Source of the DNA: Streptomyces platensis
Lineage (GTDB): Bacteria; Actinomycetota; Actinomycetes; Streptomycetales; Streptomycetaceae
Assembly: GCF_008704855.1 (NCBI RefSeq)
Contig: NZ_CP023691.1
Coordinates: forward strand, 3,224,001 to 3,288,000
Reading direction: 5' to 3'
Length of the DNA: 64,000 nt
The translations under genes were made by a program, and so were the position numbers. The notes beneath the pieces were generated by a model. It saw only the letters and a list, made by a program, of their open reading frames with translations, was not told where the DNA came from and did not search any database. Each line of letters begins with the position of its first letter. Position 1 is the first letter of the stretch. Below, piece after piece: positions 38,152 through 48,732 of this stretch.

Positions 38152-38793
38152 CTAGGCGCCCGGCGCCGACGCCGCCACCGGCTCCCCGGCCTCCGGCTCC
38201 CCCGCCACCGCGCCGAACGCGCCCAGCGCGAGCCGGTGCAGCAGCTCCGCCATCTCCGTACGGCCCGGCAGGGCACCCGGGCGGCCGAGGTGCGGGGTGG
38301 AGTTGAGCAGGCCGAAGACGGCGTGCACCGCGGCGCGGGCCCGGGACTCGGAGGGGCCCGGGTGGACCCGGCGGACGACCTCCACCCACAGCTCCACGTA
38401 CTGCCGCTGGAGCTGACGGACCCGCTTGCGGTCGGCCTCCCGCAGCCGGTCCAGCTCCCGGTCGTGCAGGGTGATCAGCGGCCGGTCGTCCAGCGCGAAG
38501 TCGATATGGCCGTCGATCAGCGCGTCCAGCACCGCCTCGGGGCTGCCGCCGCCCTCCGCGACCCGCATCCGGCCGCCCGCGAGCAGCCGCTCGCTGATCC
38601 CGACCAGCAGCTCGGCGAGCATCGCGTCCTTGCCGGCGAAGTGCCGGTAGAGGCCCGGACCGGAGATGCCCACGGCCGCCCCTATCTCGTCCACGCCGAC
38701 GCCGTGGAAGCCGCGCTCCGCGAAGAGCCGGGCGGCCTCCTTGAGGATCTGCTCGCGGCGGCTGGTCGGGGTGGCGGGCTGCGCATTACTCAT
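38152..38793 (-). CDS. TetR-family regulator of the liu/acc operon
   Basis: 213 residues. Helix-turn-helix at about 10-55: SRREQILKEAARLFAERGFHGVGVDEIGAAVGISGPGLYRHFAGKDAML. C-terminal helices contain HIDFALDDRPLITLHDRELDRL and RKRVRQLQRQYVELWVEVVRRVHP, typical of the actinobacterial group next to acyl-CoA carboxylase genes. It is divergent from the carboxylase operon; two GGTTA-type operators lie between, so it most likely represses that operon and itself. Confidence 0.88.
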   Translation of the reverse strand: MSNAQPATPTSRREQILKEAARLFAERGFHGVGVDEIGAAVGISGPGLYRHFAGKDAMLAELLVGISERLLAGGRMRVAEGGGSPEAVLDALIDGHIDFALDDRPLITLHDRELDRLREADRKRVRQLQRQYVELWVEVVRRVHPGPSESRARAAVHAVFGLLNSTPHLGRPGALPGRTEMAELLHRLALGAFGAVAGEPEAGEPVAASAPGA

Positions 38794-38814
38794 GCCGTCG
38801 ATTGTAGACAGCCG

Positions 38815-38832
38815 GGTTAGTGCTCGTTAACC
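38815..38832. promoter_or_regulatory. TetR operator 1
   Basis: GGTTAGTGCTCGTTAACC: 18 bp with GGTTA/TAACC arms (one mismatch at the sixth base), 22 bases upstream of the TetR start. Confidence 0.75.
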
Positions 38833-38844
38833 TGAAGGCAATGA

Positions 38845-38862
38845 GGTTAACGCCCATTAACC
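38845..38862. promoter_or_regulatory. TetR operator 2
   Basis: GGTTAACGCCCATTAACC: 18 bp with perfect 6-bp arms, 30 bp from operator 1 (about three helical turns), 66 bases upstream of the carboxylase start. Two copies in one divergent promoter are strong evidence for a regulator site. Confidence 0.8.
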
Positions 38863-38927
38863 CGGATGGACCGGCCGCCGCGGACCGCGGTGACGGGACA
38901 GGCGATCGAGCAAGGGGGCTCGTAACG

Positions 38928-40559
<1,632 letters not shown>

Positions 40560-40564
40560 GAGGG

Positions 40565-42589
40565 ATGTCCCCAGCAATGGTCACCAACTTCGACACCGTG
40601 CTCATCGCCAACCGCGGCGAGATCGCGGTCCGTGTCATCCGCACGCTGCGCGCCCTCGGCATCCGTTCGGTCGCCGTCTACAGCGACGCGGACGCCGACG
40701 CCCGCCATGTCCACGAGGCCGACACCGCCGTACGGATCGGTCCGGCGCCGGCCGCCGAGAGCTATCTGTCCGTGGAGCGGCTGCTGGAGGCGGCCGCCCG
40801 TACGGGCGCCCAGGCGGTCCACCCGGGCTACGGCTTCCTCGCCGAGAACGCCGCCTTCGCCCGGGCCGTCACGGACGCCGGGCTGGTCTTCATCGGCCCG
40901 TCCGCCGACGCCATCGAGCTGATGGGCGACAAGATCCGCGCCAAGGAGACGGTGCGGGAGGCCGGTGTCCCGGTCGTCCCCGGCTCCTCGGGCAGCGGGC
41001 TGGACGACGGTCAACTGGCCGCAGCGGCCCGGGAGATCGGCATGCCGGTGCTGCTCAAGCCGTCCGCGGGCGGCGGCGGCAAGGGGATGCGGCTGGTCCG
41101 CGACGAGGCGCTGCTGGCCGACGAGATCGCCGCCGCCCGCCGGGAGGCCCGCTCCTCCTTCGGCGATGACACCCTGCTCGTCGAGCGCTGGATCGACCGG
41201 CCCCGGCACATCGAGATCCAGGTGCTGGCGGACGGCCACGGCAACGTGATCCATCTCGGCGAGCGCGAGTGCTCCCTCCAGCGCCGCCACCAGAAGGTCA
41301 TCGAGGAGGCCCCCTCGGTCCTGCTGGACGAGGCGACCCGCGCCGCGATGGGCGAGGCGGCCGTGCAGGCGGCCCGCTCCTGCGGCTACCGCGGCGCCGG
41401 CACCGTGGAGTTCATCGTCCCGGGCAAGGACCCGGCCTCCTACTACTTCATGGAGATGAACACCCGCCTCCAGGTCGAGCACCCGGTCACCGAGCTGATC
41501 ACGGGGCTCGACCTGGTGGAGTGGCAGCTGCGGGTCGCGGCCGGCGAGGTGCTCCCGTACGCCCAGGAGGACATCACCCTCACCGGGCACGCCATCGAGG
41601 CACGGATCTGCGCCGAGGACCCCGCCCGCGACTTCCTGCCGACCGGCGGCACGGTGCTGGCGCTGCACGAGCCGCAGGGCGGCGGAGTCCGCACGGACTC
41701 CGGGCTCTCCGAGGGCGGGGAGGTCGGCAGCCGCTACGACCCGATGCTGTCCAAGGTGATCGCCCACGGCCCGGACCGGGCGAGCGCGCTGCGCCGGCTG
41801 CGGGCCGCGCTGGCCGAGACGGTCACCCTCGGCGTCACCACCAACGCCGGGTTCCTGCGGCGGCTGCTGGCCCACCCGGACGTGGTCTCCGGCGAGCTGG
41901 ACACCGGCCTGGTGGAGCGGGAGGCGGCCGGTTTGGTCGACGGCACGGTGCCGGAGGAGGTGTACGCGGCGGCCGCGGCGGTGCGGCAGGCCGCCCTGGA
42001 GCCGGCGGTGGCCGACGGCGGCTGGCGCGACCCGTTCGCCGCGCCCAACGGCTTCCGGCTCGGCGGCGAGCCCGCACCGGTCCGCCACTGGCTGCGGGTC
42101 CCGGGACACGACCCGGTGCCGCACGACGTACGGCCCGGCGCCCCGGCCGCTCAGCTGGAGCCCGGCCGCGTACGGGTCACCGTCGACGGGGTGCTGCACA
42201 CCTTCCACCACAGCGGCGACTGGCTCGGCCGGGACGGCGACTCCTGGCAGGTGACCAGCCACGACCCGGTGGCCGCGGCGCTGCGCGGAGCCGCGGGGGC
42301 GCACGGCGCGGACACCCTGGCCGCCCCGATGCCCGGCACCGTCACCGTCGTCAAGGTCGCCGTCGGCGACGAGGTGGCCGCGGGCCAGGGCCTGTTGGTC
42401 GTGGAGGCGATGAAGATGGAGCACGTCATCTCCGCGCCGCACGCCGGGACCGTCACCGAACTCGACGTCACCGCGGGCTCGACCGTCGCCATGGACCAGA
42501 TCCTGGCCGTGGTCGCCCCGCACGAGGAGCCCGACGGGGCCGCCGCGTCCGCGAGCGCCCCCGAGGGCGGGCAGGAGAGCACCTCATGA
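40565..42589 (+). CDS. Acyl-CoA carboxylase biotin carboxylase / biotin carrier subunit
   Basis: 674 residues. Starts at ATG 40565, five bases after the previous stop with GAGAGGG ahead; ATG 40577 is an alternative. N-terminal biotin carboxylase ([31 protein letters not shown] loop, [15 protein letters not shown]), a central BT-like region, and a C-terminal biotinyl domain with the modified Lys in EAMKMEH near residue 619. It carboxylates biotin with ATP and bicarbonate and hands it to the beta subunit. The stop overlaps the next start (ATGA). Confidence 0.93.
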   Translation: MSPAMVTNFDTVLIANRGEIAVRVIRTLRALGIRSVAVYSDADADARHVHEADTAVRIGPAPAAESYLSVERLLEAAARTGAQAVHPGYGFLAENAAFARAVTDAGLVFIGPSADAIELMGDKIRAKETVREAGVPVVPGSSGSGLDDGQLAAAAREIGMPVLLKPSAGGGGKGMRLVRDEALLADEIAAARREARSSFGDDTLLVERWIDRPRHIEIQVLADGHGNVIHLGERECSLQRRHQKVIEEAPSVLLDEATRAAMGEAAVQAARSCGYRGAGTVEFIVPGKDPASYYFMEMNTRLQVEHPVTELITGLDLVEWQLRVAAGEVLPYAQEDITLTGHAIEARICAEDPARDFLPTGGTVLALHEPQGGGVRTDSGLSEGGEVGSRYDPMLSKVIAHGPDRASALRRLRAALAETVTLGVTTNAGFLRRLLAHPDVVSGELDTGLVEREAAGLVDGTVPEEVYAAAAAVRQAALEPAVADGGWRDPFAAPNGFRLGGEPAPVRHWLRVPGHDPVPHDVRPGAPAAQLEPGRVRVTVDGVLHTFHHSGDWLGRDGDSWQVTSHDPVAAALRGAAGAHGADTLAAPMPGTVTVVKVAVGDEVAAGQGLLVVEAMKMEHVISAPHAGTVTELDVTAGSTVAMDQILAVVAPHEEPDGAAASASAPEGGQESTS

Positions 42590-43527
42590 CCGCGGCCGGA
42601 CTGCCGATGGAGGTCCCCGCGGAGGGACTGCCCACCCGCGTACGGATCCACGAGGTCGGCGCGCGCGACGGCCTGCAGAACGAGCAGACGGTGGTGCCCA
42701 CGGAGATCAAGGCGGAGTTCATCCACCGGCTCGCCGCCGCGGGCCTGCCGACCGTGGAGGCCACCAGCTTCGTCCACCCCAAGTGGGTGCCCCAACTCGC
42801 CGACGCCGAGCAGCTGTTCCCGCTGCTGGACGATCTCGATCCGCAGCGGCTGCCGGTGCTGGTCCCCAACGAGCGCGGCCTGGACCGGGCGCTCGCCCTG
42901 GGCGCCCGCCGGATCGCGGTCTTCGGCAGCGCCACCGAGTCGTTCGCCAAGGCCAACCTCAACCGCACGGTCGACGAGGCGCTGGCGATGTTCGCGCCGG
43001 TCATCGCGCGGGCCAAGGACGCCCGGGTGGAGGTCCGCGGCTATCTCTCGATGTGCTTCGGCGACCCCTGGGAGGGACCGGTACCGGTCGCGCAGACCGT
43101 CCGGGTCTGCCGGGCGCTGCTCGACCTGGGCTGCGACGAACTGAGCCTGGGCGACACCATCGGGGTGGCCACCCCCGGTCATGTGCAGACCCTGCTGGCC
43201 GCCCTCAACGAGGCCGGGGTGCCCACCTCCCGTATCGGCGTGCACTTCCACGACACCTACGGGCAGGCCCTCGCCAACACCTTCGCCGCGCTCCAGCACG
43301 GCATCACCACCATCGACGCCTCGGCGGGCGGCCTCGGCGGCTGCCCGTATGCCAAGAGCGCCACCGGAAACCTCGCCACCGAAGACCTCGTGTGGATGCT
43401 GCACGGCCTCGGCATCGAGACCGGGGTCGACCTGGACCGTCTGACCGCCACCAGCGTGTGGATGGCCGAGGCCCTGGGCCGGCCGAGCCCCTCGCGTACC
43501 CTCCGTGCCCTCTCCCACAAGGAGTGA
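42586..43527 (+). CDS. Hydroxymethylglutaryl-CoA lyase
   Basis: 313 residues, start ATG 42586 overlapping the previous stop by four bases. HMG-CoA lyase motifs: [11 protein letters not shown] (catalytic Arg and metal Asp), [12 protein letters not shown] (metal His pair), and the signature loop [15 protein letters not shown] with the active-site Cys. It splits HMG-CoA to acetoacetate and acetyl-CoA, the last step of leucine degradation, which fixes the pathway of the operon. Confidence 0.93.
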   Translation: MTAAGLPMEVPAEGLPTRVRIHEVGARDGLQNEQTVVPTEIKAEFIHRLAAAGLPTVEATSFVHPKWVPQLADAEQLFPLLDDLDPQRLPVLVPNERGLDRALALGARRIAVFGSATESFAKANLNRTVDEALAMFAPVIARAKDARVEVRGYLSMCFGDPWEGPVPVAQTVRVCRALLDLGCDELSLGDTIGVATPGHVQTLLAALNEAGVPTSRIGVHFHDTYGQALANTFAALQHGITTIDASAGGLGGCPYAKSATGNLATEDLVWMLHGLGIETGVDLDRLTATSVWMAEALGRPSPSRTLRALSHKE

Positions 43528-43532
43528 CCCTC

Positions 43533-44690
43533 ATGTCCCTGGACCACCGCCTGCCCGACGAGCTGGAAGAACTCCGGCGCACGGTCGAGGCGTTCGCACA
43601 CGACGTCGTCGCCCTCAAGATCGGCGAGTACTACGAGCAGCATGCGTTCCCGTACGAGATCGTGCAGGAAATGGGCCGGATGGGCCTGTTCGGCCTGCCC
43701 TTCCCCGAGGAGTACGGCGGGATGGGCGGCGACTACCTCGCCCTCGGCATCGCCCTGGAGGAGCTGGCCCGGGTCGACTCCTCGGTGGCCATCACCCTGG
43801 AGGCGGGCGTCTCCCTGGGCGCCATGCCCGTCTACCACTTCGGTACGGAGGAGCAGAAGCGCGCGTGGCTGCCCAAGCTGTGCAGCGGTGAGATGCTCGG
43901 CGCCTTCGGCCTCACCGAACCGGACGGCGGCTCGGACGCCGGGGCGACCCGGACGACCGCCGTACGGGAGGGCGACGACTGGGTGATCAACGGCAGCAAG
44001 TGCTTCATCACCAACTCCGGTACGGACATCACCGGACTGGTCACGGTCACCGCCGTCACCGGCCGCAAAGACGACGGCAGCCCGCTGATCTCCTCGATCA
44101 TCGTGCCCTCCGGCACCCCGGGCTTCACGGTCGGCGCCCCGTACTCCAAGGTCGGCTGGAACGCCTCGGACACCCGCGAGCTGTCGTTCTCCGACGTCCG
44201 GGTCCCGGCCGCCAACCTGCTGGGCGAGGAGGGCCGCGGCTACGCCCAGTTCCTGCGGATCCTCGACGAGGGCCGGATCGCCATCGCCGCGCTGGCCACC
44301 GGCCTGGCGCAGGGCTGTGTGGACGAGTCGGTGCGCTACGCCAAGGAGCGGCACGCCTTCGGCCGCGCCATCGGCAGCAACCAGGCGATCCAGTTCAAGC
44401 TCGCCGACATGGAGATGCGCGCGCACACCTCCCGGCTGTCCTGGCGCCATGCCGCGTCCAAGCTGGTCCACGGCGAGCCCTTCAAGAAGGAGGCCGCGCT
44501 CGCCAAGCTCTACTCGTCCGAGATCGCGGTGGACAACGCCCGCGAGGCCACCCAGATCCACGGCGGCTACGGCTTCATGAACGAGTACCCGGTGGCCCGG
44601 ATGTGGCGGGACGCCAAGATCCTGGAGATCGGCGAGGGCACCAGCGAGGTCCAGCGGATGCTGATCGCCCGGGAGTTGGGCGTCGCCTAG
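43533..44690 (+). CDS. Acyl-CoA dehydrogenase, probable isovaleryl/branched-chain type
   Basis: 385 residues, ATG 43533 with AAGGAG upstream, five bases after the lyase stop. FAD and substrate motifs: FGLTEPDGGSDAGATRT, CFITNSGTDITGLVTVTAV, GWNASDTRELSFSDVRVP, FGRAIGSNQAIQFKLADM, QIHGGYGFMNEYPVARMWRDAKILEIGEGTSEVQRMLIAREL. Operon context suggests oxidation of isovaleryl-CoA or a related branched acyl-CoA. Its TAG stop (44688-44690) is part of the CTAG target site duplicated by the adjacent insertion sequence; the protein itself is intact. Confidence 0.92.
   Translation: MSLDHRLPDELEELRRTVEAFAHDVVALKIGEYYEQHAFPYEIVQEMGRMGLFGLPFPEEYGGMGGDYLALGIALEELARVDSSVAITLEAGVSLGAMPVYHFGTEEQKRAWLPKLCSGEMLGAFGLTEPDGGSDAGATRTTAVREGDDWVINGSKCFITNSGTDITGLVTVTAVTGRKDDGSPLISSIIVPSGTPGFTVGAPYSKVGWNASDTRELSFSDVRVPAANLLGEEGRGYAQFLRILDEGRIAIAALATGLAQGCVDESVRYAKERHAFGRAIGSNQAIQFKLADMEMRAHTSRLSWRHAASKLVHGEPFKKEAALAKLYSSEIAVDNAREATQIHGGYGFMNEYPVARMWRDAKILEIGEGTSEVQRMLIARELGVA
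44687..44690. repeat. CTAG target-site duplication, left copy
   Basis: Contains the stop codon TAG of the acyl-CoA dehydrogenase gene; matches the right copy at 45772-45775. Confidence 0.85.
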
Positions 44691-44718
44691 GTGTATTGAT
44701 CACGAGCGTTGTTAACAG
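44691..44718 (+). repeat. IS481 left terminal inverted repeat
   Basis: Matches the complement of 45744-45771 at GTGTATTGA, the next C, and GTTGTTAAC, with a divergent centre. Confidence 0.75.
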
Positions 44719-45771
44719 TCGCCGGGCTTGATCATGGCGAAGACCTCCGGTGTGGTGGAGGTGTCTAGGACTACACCGCACGGAGGTCTTCGTGTCCCAC
44801 CGTAATGCCCGGCTGACCGTTTACGGCAGGCGGCTGCTGGTCGAACGTGTCCGCGCCGGACGGCCCGTGGCCCACGTCGCCGCCGAAATGGGCATATCGC
44901 GGCCCACAGCTCACAAGTGGATGCGACGGTGGCGGACAGAAGGAGACGCCGGCCTGCAGGACCGCTCCAGCCGACCGCACAGGACCCCCCACCGCACGGC
45001 GCCTGACGTCGAAGACCGTGTCTGCGCGCTTCGGCAGACCCGCAAGCTGGGCCCGGCCAGAATCGGTCCGATCCTCGCCCTCCCGGCCTCCACCGCCCAC
45101 CGCATACTTGCCCGCCACGGCCTGCACCGGTTGGCCTGGCTCGACCGGCCCACAGGCGAGCCGATCCGCCGCTACGAACGGTCAGGCCCCGGCGAGCTGG
45201 TCCATGTCGACATCAAGAAACTCGGCAGTATCCCCGACGGAGGCGGCTGGCGCACGGTCGGCAGGACCGCGGGCGCCCACAACAAGCAGGCCACCACCGA
45301 CCAGCGCAAGAGCTCCAAGCCGGTGATCGGCTACAGCTACATCCACTCCGCCGTCGACGACCACTCCCGCCTGGCCTACAGCGAAGTCCTCACCAACGAA
45401 CGCAAGGAAACCGCCATCGCCTTCTGGCAGCGGGCCCAGGCATTCTTCGCCCGCCACGGCATCACGGTCGAGCGTGTCCTGACCGACAACGGCTCCTGCT
45501 ACAAGTCCAAGCTGTTCACCCAGACCCTCACCGCGGCCGGCATCGCCCACAAACACATCCGCCCCTACCGGCCACAGACCAACGGCAAGGTCGAACGCTT
45601 CAACCGCACCCTGCTCGACGAATGGGCCTACCTACGGCCCTACACCAGCAACGACGAGCGCACCGCCGCACTGGACACCTTCCTGCACAACTACAACCAT
45701 CACCGGTGCCACACCGCACTCGGAGGCAAGCCACCCATCAGCCGCGTTAACAACCCTCCGGGTCAATACAC
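44691..45771 (+). mobile_element. Intact IS481-family insertion sequence, 1081 bp
   Basis: Ends GTGTATTGATCACGAGC... and the complement of ...GGTCAATACAC match as imperfect inverted repeats (GTGTATTGA-y-C, then GTTGTTAAC further in on both sides). They are flanked by CTAG direct repeats at 44687-44690 and 45772-45775. CTAG is the known preferred target of IS481-type elements. One transposase gene fills the element. Confidence 0.92.
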
Positions 45772-45775
45772 CTAG
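44792..45775 (+). CDS. IS481-family transposase (DDE)
   Basis: 327 residues from GTG 44792, five bases after GGAGG; the frame opens at 44750 inside the IS end. N-terminal helix-turn-helix (LVERVRAGRPVAHVAAEMGISRPTAHKWMRRW), zinc-free linker, then an rve-type integrase core: first Asp in VHVDIKKLG, second in VLTDNGSCYKS, Glu in RPYRPQTNGKVERFNRTLLDEWAY. All three catalytic acids are present, so it is likely active. The stop TAG (45773-45775) is outside the element, in the CTAG duplication. Confidence 0.93.
   Translation: MSHRNARLTVYGRRLLVERVRAGRPVAHVAAEMGISRPTAHKWMRRWRTEGDAGLQDRSSRPHRTPHRTAPDVEDRVCALRQTRKLGPARIGPILALPASTAHRILARHGLHRLAWLDRPTGEPIRRYERSGPGELVHVDIKKLGSIPDGGGWRTVGRTAGAHNKQATTDQRKSSKPVIGYSYIHSAVDDHSRLAYSEVLTNERKETAIAFWQRAQAFFARHGITVERVLTDNGSCYKSKLFTQTLTAAGIAHKHIRPYRPQTNGKVERFNRTLLDEWAYLRPYTSNDERTAALDTFLHNYNHHRCHTALGGKPPISRVNNPPGQYT
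45772..45775. repeat. CTAG target-site duplication, right copy
   Basis: Supplies the transposase stop codon TAG and matches the left copy at 44687-44690. Confidence 0.85.
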
Positions 45776-45813
45776 GGCGTCGTCCCGGGCCTGGCCCGGT
45801 GACGTGAGACGTG

Positions 45814-45853
45814 GGCGGTCCGGTCGCATCAGGCGACCGGACCGCCGTTTTTT
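45814..45853 (+). terminator. Rho-independent terminator of the liu/acc operon
   Basis: Perfect 13-bp stem GGCGGTCCGGTCG / CGACCGGACCGCC (45814-45826, 45834-45846), 7-nt loop, then G and six T. The best terminator in the window. It would have followed the dehydrogenase gene before the IS inserted. Confidence 0.85.
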
Positions 45854-46176
45854 GTGCGCCGGGTGCTCCCGCCCGCCCCGGCGCCCGCCGGCGCTGCCCC
45901 CGTCCGACCGCTCGTCCGCCCGGCGCTCGGCCGCCGCTGCGCGCGGCCGCGCCTGTACCCCGGTGCGTCCGGAGCATGCGGCGGCGGGAGGGCGCGCGGG
46001 CGCACCACCATGATCCGTCTGCAACGCCTGGAGGTTTATGCCTCTCGGATGCGAGGTCGCCCCCTTTCACGCCGTACCGCCACAGCCGTCCCTCCTGTTT
46101 GGCTTGCTCCTGCACGCGGCCGCTTTGCTCGCCACCGGCCGCTTTGCTCACGTCTGTTCATGTCCCGGGAGGGAAA
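45854..46176. promoter_or_regulatory. Upstream region of the 2-methylisoborneol operon
   Basis: 323 bases without a gene. The first 150 are Arg/Pro-coding-like GC sequence with no ribosome site. The last 80 hold three direct repeats (see separate entry). I could not identify a sigma-factor consensus. Confidence 0.4.
46101..46149 (+). repeat. Iteron-like direct repeats before the encapsulin gene
   Basis: CGGCCGCTTTGCTC occurs perfectly at 46117-46130 and 46136-46149 (19-bp period). A weaker copy GGCTTGCTC lies at 46101-46109. They sit 28 bases upstream of the start codon; operator or activator role is inferred. Confidence 0.65.
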
Positions 46177-47619
46177 GTGTCCGTACCGGACGGCGTCACC
46201 GGTTCCACCACCGAAGAGCCCGCTCTCGCACCACCCGCAGACAGCGCGCCCACCAGCCTCGGCACCCAGGCCGCGCGCCAACTGGCGACCACCACCAAGT
46301 CCGAGCCCCAGATGCAGGCCATCACCTCGCGGTGGCTGCTGAAGACGCTGCCCTGGGTGGATGTCAAGGGCGGCGCCTACCGGGTCAACCGGCGCCTCCA
46401 GCTCCGCGTCGGCCGCGGCCGGGTTCAGTTCGAGCAGAACGGCGCGGACGACATCAGAGTCATCCCGCAGACGCTCACCGAACTGCCCGCCCTGCGCGGC
46501 TACCCCGACACCGAGGTCCTCAAGGAGCTCGCCGGCCGCTTCCGGGTCCGGGAGGTCCGGGCCGGCCAGGTCCTCTTCGAGGCCGGGCAGCCCACCACCG
46601 AGGCGTATCTCGTCGTCCACGGCCGTTTCGCCCGCTACACGACCGGCAAATACGGCGACGAGGAGGTCATCGGCGTCGTCACGGACGGCGACCAGATGGG
46701 GGACGAGGCGATCGGCCGGCCCGACCCGCGGTGGCTGAGCTCGGTCCGGGCCGAGACGGCGGGCGTGCTGATGGTGCTGCCCTGGGACGTGGTCCGGGAG
46801 TTCACCGACCGGGTGCCGTCCCTGGCCGCCCACCTGACGGCGTACGCGGAGCAGCAGCAGCGCCCCATGAACCGCAAGGGCGAGGCGGAGGTGCCGGTAC
46901 AGGCGGGGCACGTCGGCGAGCCGACGCTGTCGTCCGGCTTCGTCGACTACGACCTCGCCCCGCGCGAGTACGAGCTCTCCCTGACCCAGACCGTGCTGCG
47001 GGTCCACAGCCGGGTCGCCGATCTCTACAACGACCCCATGGACCAGACGCAGCAGCAGCTCCGGCTCACCGTGGAGGAGATCCGCGAGCGCCAGGAGTGG
47101 GAGATGGTCAACAACCGGGAGTTCGGCCTGCTGCACAACGCCGACTACGGCCAGCGGATCAGCACCTACACCGGTCCGCCCACCCCCGACGACATGGACG
47201 AGCTGTTGTCCATGCGCCGCAAGACCCGGCTGTTCCTGGCCCACCCGAAGGCGATCGCCGCCTTCTTCCGGCAGTGCAACAAGCGCGGTCTGGTGCCGGG
47301 CACGGCGAATGTCGACGGGCACGAGGTGCCCGCCTGGCGCGGGGTCCCGATCTTCCCCTGCGGCAAGATCCCGATCAGCGACAGCCACACCAGCAGCATC
47401 CTCGCGCTGCGTACCGGCGAGGCGGACCAGGGCGTCGTCGGCCTGCACCAGACCGGCATCCCCGAGGAGTACGAGCCCGGTCTGAACGTCCGGTTCATGG
47501 GCATCGACCCGTCCGCGGTCATCAACTACCTCGTCACCGCCTACTACTCGCTGGCCATCCTCGTGCCCGACGCCGTCGGAGTCCTGGAGAACGTCCAGAT
47601 CGGCCGGAGTGCCGACTGA
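46177..47619 (+). CDS. eshA: Family 2B encapsulin shell protein (EshA-like, cyclic-nucleotide-binding domain)
   Basis: 480 residues from GTG 46177, preceded by GGGAGGGA. It belongs to the EshA group found beside 2-methylisoborneol genes, now known as family 2B encapsulins. N-arm and HK97-like shell parts ([41 protein letters not shown], then [50 protein letters not shown] and [14 protein letters not shown]) are split by an inserted cyclic-nucleotide-binding domain at about residues 95-215 ([45 protein letters not shown]). Shells of this type enclose a terpene cyclase, encoded by the next gene. The three genes are tightly spaced. Identity of the bound nucleotide is not shown. Confidence 0.88.
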   Translation: MSVPDGVTGSTTEEPALAPPADSAPTSLGTQAARQLATTTKSEPQMQAITSRWLLKTLPWVDVKGGAYRVNRRLQLRVGRGRVQFEQNGADDIRVIPQTLTELPALRGYPDTEVLKELAGRFRVREVRAGQVLFEAGQPTTEAYLVVHGRFARYTTGKYGDEEVIGVVTDGDQMGDEAIGRPDPRWLSSVRAETAGVLMVLPWDVVREFTDRVPSLAAHLTAYAEQQQRPMNRKGEAEVPVQAGHVGEPTLSSGFVDYDLAPREYELSLTQTVLRVHSRVADLYNDPMDQTQQQLRLTVEEIRERQEWEMVNNREFGLLHNADYGQRISTYTGPPTPDDMDELLSMRRKTRLFLAHPKAIAAFFRQCNKRGLVPGTANVDGHEVPAWRGVPIFPCGKIPISDSHTSSILALRTGEADQGVVGLHQTGIPEEYEPGLNVRFMGIDPSAVINYLVTAYYSLAILVPDAVGVLENVQIGRSAD

Positions 47620-47638
47620 CCAGGTGGAGTCCCTCACC

Positions 47639-48700
47639 ATGAGCACCCCCCCGAACACCGCCGCCACGTGGTCGATGCCCGGCCCGCCGAACCTCGCCCG
47701 CACCCTGCGGACCCGCCGCGCCGGCGGCGCCGTCCCCGGGCTCAGGTACCGGCCCGCCGCCCCCGCCGACCCGGAGAAGGCCGCGGAGATCGACCGCAGA
47801 CTGGAGGCCTGGGCCCGCCGGCTGGACCTGTTCCCCGCGCAGTGGACCGGGGACTTCACGGAGTTCCAGTTCGGCCGGGCGGTCGTCCTCCAGCATCCCG
47901 GCGCCGCCGACCTCGAACGCCTCACCGCGGCGGGCAAGCTGCTGCTGGCCGAGAACATCGTCGACAACTGCTACTGCGAGGAGGACGAGGGCAAGGGCGG
48001 CGCGCACCGCGGCCTGGGCGGCCGGCTGATCATGGCCCAGTCGGCCCTCGACCCGCTGCACGCCACCCCCGCGCTGGAGGAGGAGTGGCGCCACGGCGTG
48101 CAGGCCGACGGGCCGCTGCGCTCGTACCACTGGGCGCTGAAGGACTACGCGGCGCTCGCCACCCCCAGCCAGACCGACCGGTTCGTCCAGGACATCGCCC
48201 GGCTGCACCTCGGCTATCTCGCCGAGGCCGCCTGGGCGGAGACCCGGCATGCGCCGCGGGTCTGGGAGTACCTGGTCATGCGGCAGTTCAACAACTTCCG
48301 TCCCTGCCTGTCCATCGTCGACGCGGTGGACGGCTACGAACTGCCCGAGGCGCTCTACGCCCGCCCCGAGGTCCAGCGGGTCACCGCCCTGGCGTGCAAC
48401 GCCACGACCATCGTCAACGACCTGTACTCCTTTACCAGGGAGCTGGCGAGTGACCCGCACCATCTGAACCTGCCGCAAGTGGTGGCCGCCAACGACCGAC
48501 GCGGCCTGAAGGACGCCTACTTGAAGAGCGTCGAGATCCACAACCAGATCATGGCGGCCTTCGAGACGGAGTCGGCCCCGCTGTCGGCCGGCTCGCCCCT
48601 CCTCGAACGCTACGTCCGGAGCCTCGCCGACTGGGTGTCCGGCAACCACGAGTGGCACGCCACCAACACCGACCGCTACCAACTGCCCAACTACTGGTAG
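47639..48700 (+). CDS. 2-methylisoborneol synthase-type terpene cyclase (encapsulin cargo)
   Basis: 353 residues from ATG 47639, 19 bases after the encapsulin stop, with GTGGAG upstream; GTG 47609 overlapping the shell gene is less likely. Class I terpene cyclase: first metal motif DNCYCEED at residues 109-116 (usual form in this group, as I recall, DDCYCED; here Asp110 is Asn), second motif NDLYSFTRE at 260-268, C-terminal WVSGNHEWHATNTDRYQLPNYW. It cyclises 2-methyl-GPP to 2-methylisoborneol. The disordered Pro-rich N-terminal extension that loads the cyclase into the shell is only about 40-50 residues here, against more than 100 in S. coelicolor (from memory). Confidence 0.88.
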   Translation: MSTPPNTAATWSMPGPPNLARTLRTRRAGGAVPGLRYRPAAPADPEKAAEIDRRLEAWARRLDLFPAQWTGDFTEFQFGRAVVLQHPGAADLERLTAAGKLLLAENIVDNCYCEEDEGKGGAHRGLGGRLIMAQSALDPLHATPALEEEWRHGVQADGPLRSYHWALKDYAALATPSQTDRFVQDIARLHLGYLAEAAWAETRHAPRVWEYLVMRQFNNFRPCLSIVDAVDGYELPEALYARPEVQRVTALACNATTIVNDLYSFTRELASDPHHLNLPQVVAANDRRGLKDAYLKSVEIHNQIMAAFETESAPLSAGSPLLERYVRSLADWVSGNHEWHATNTDRYQLPNYW

Positions 48701-48732
48701 ACCGATCCGCGCACCACAGCAAGGAGCCACCG

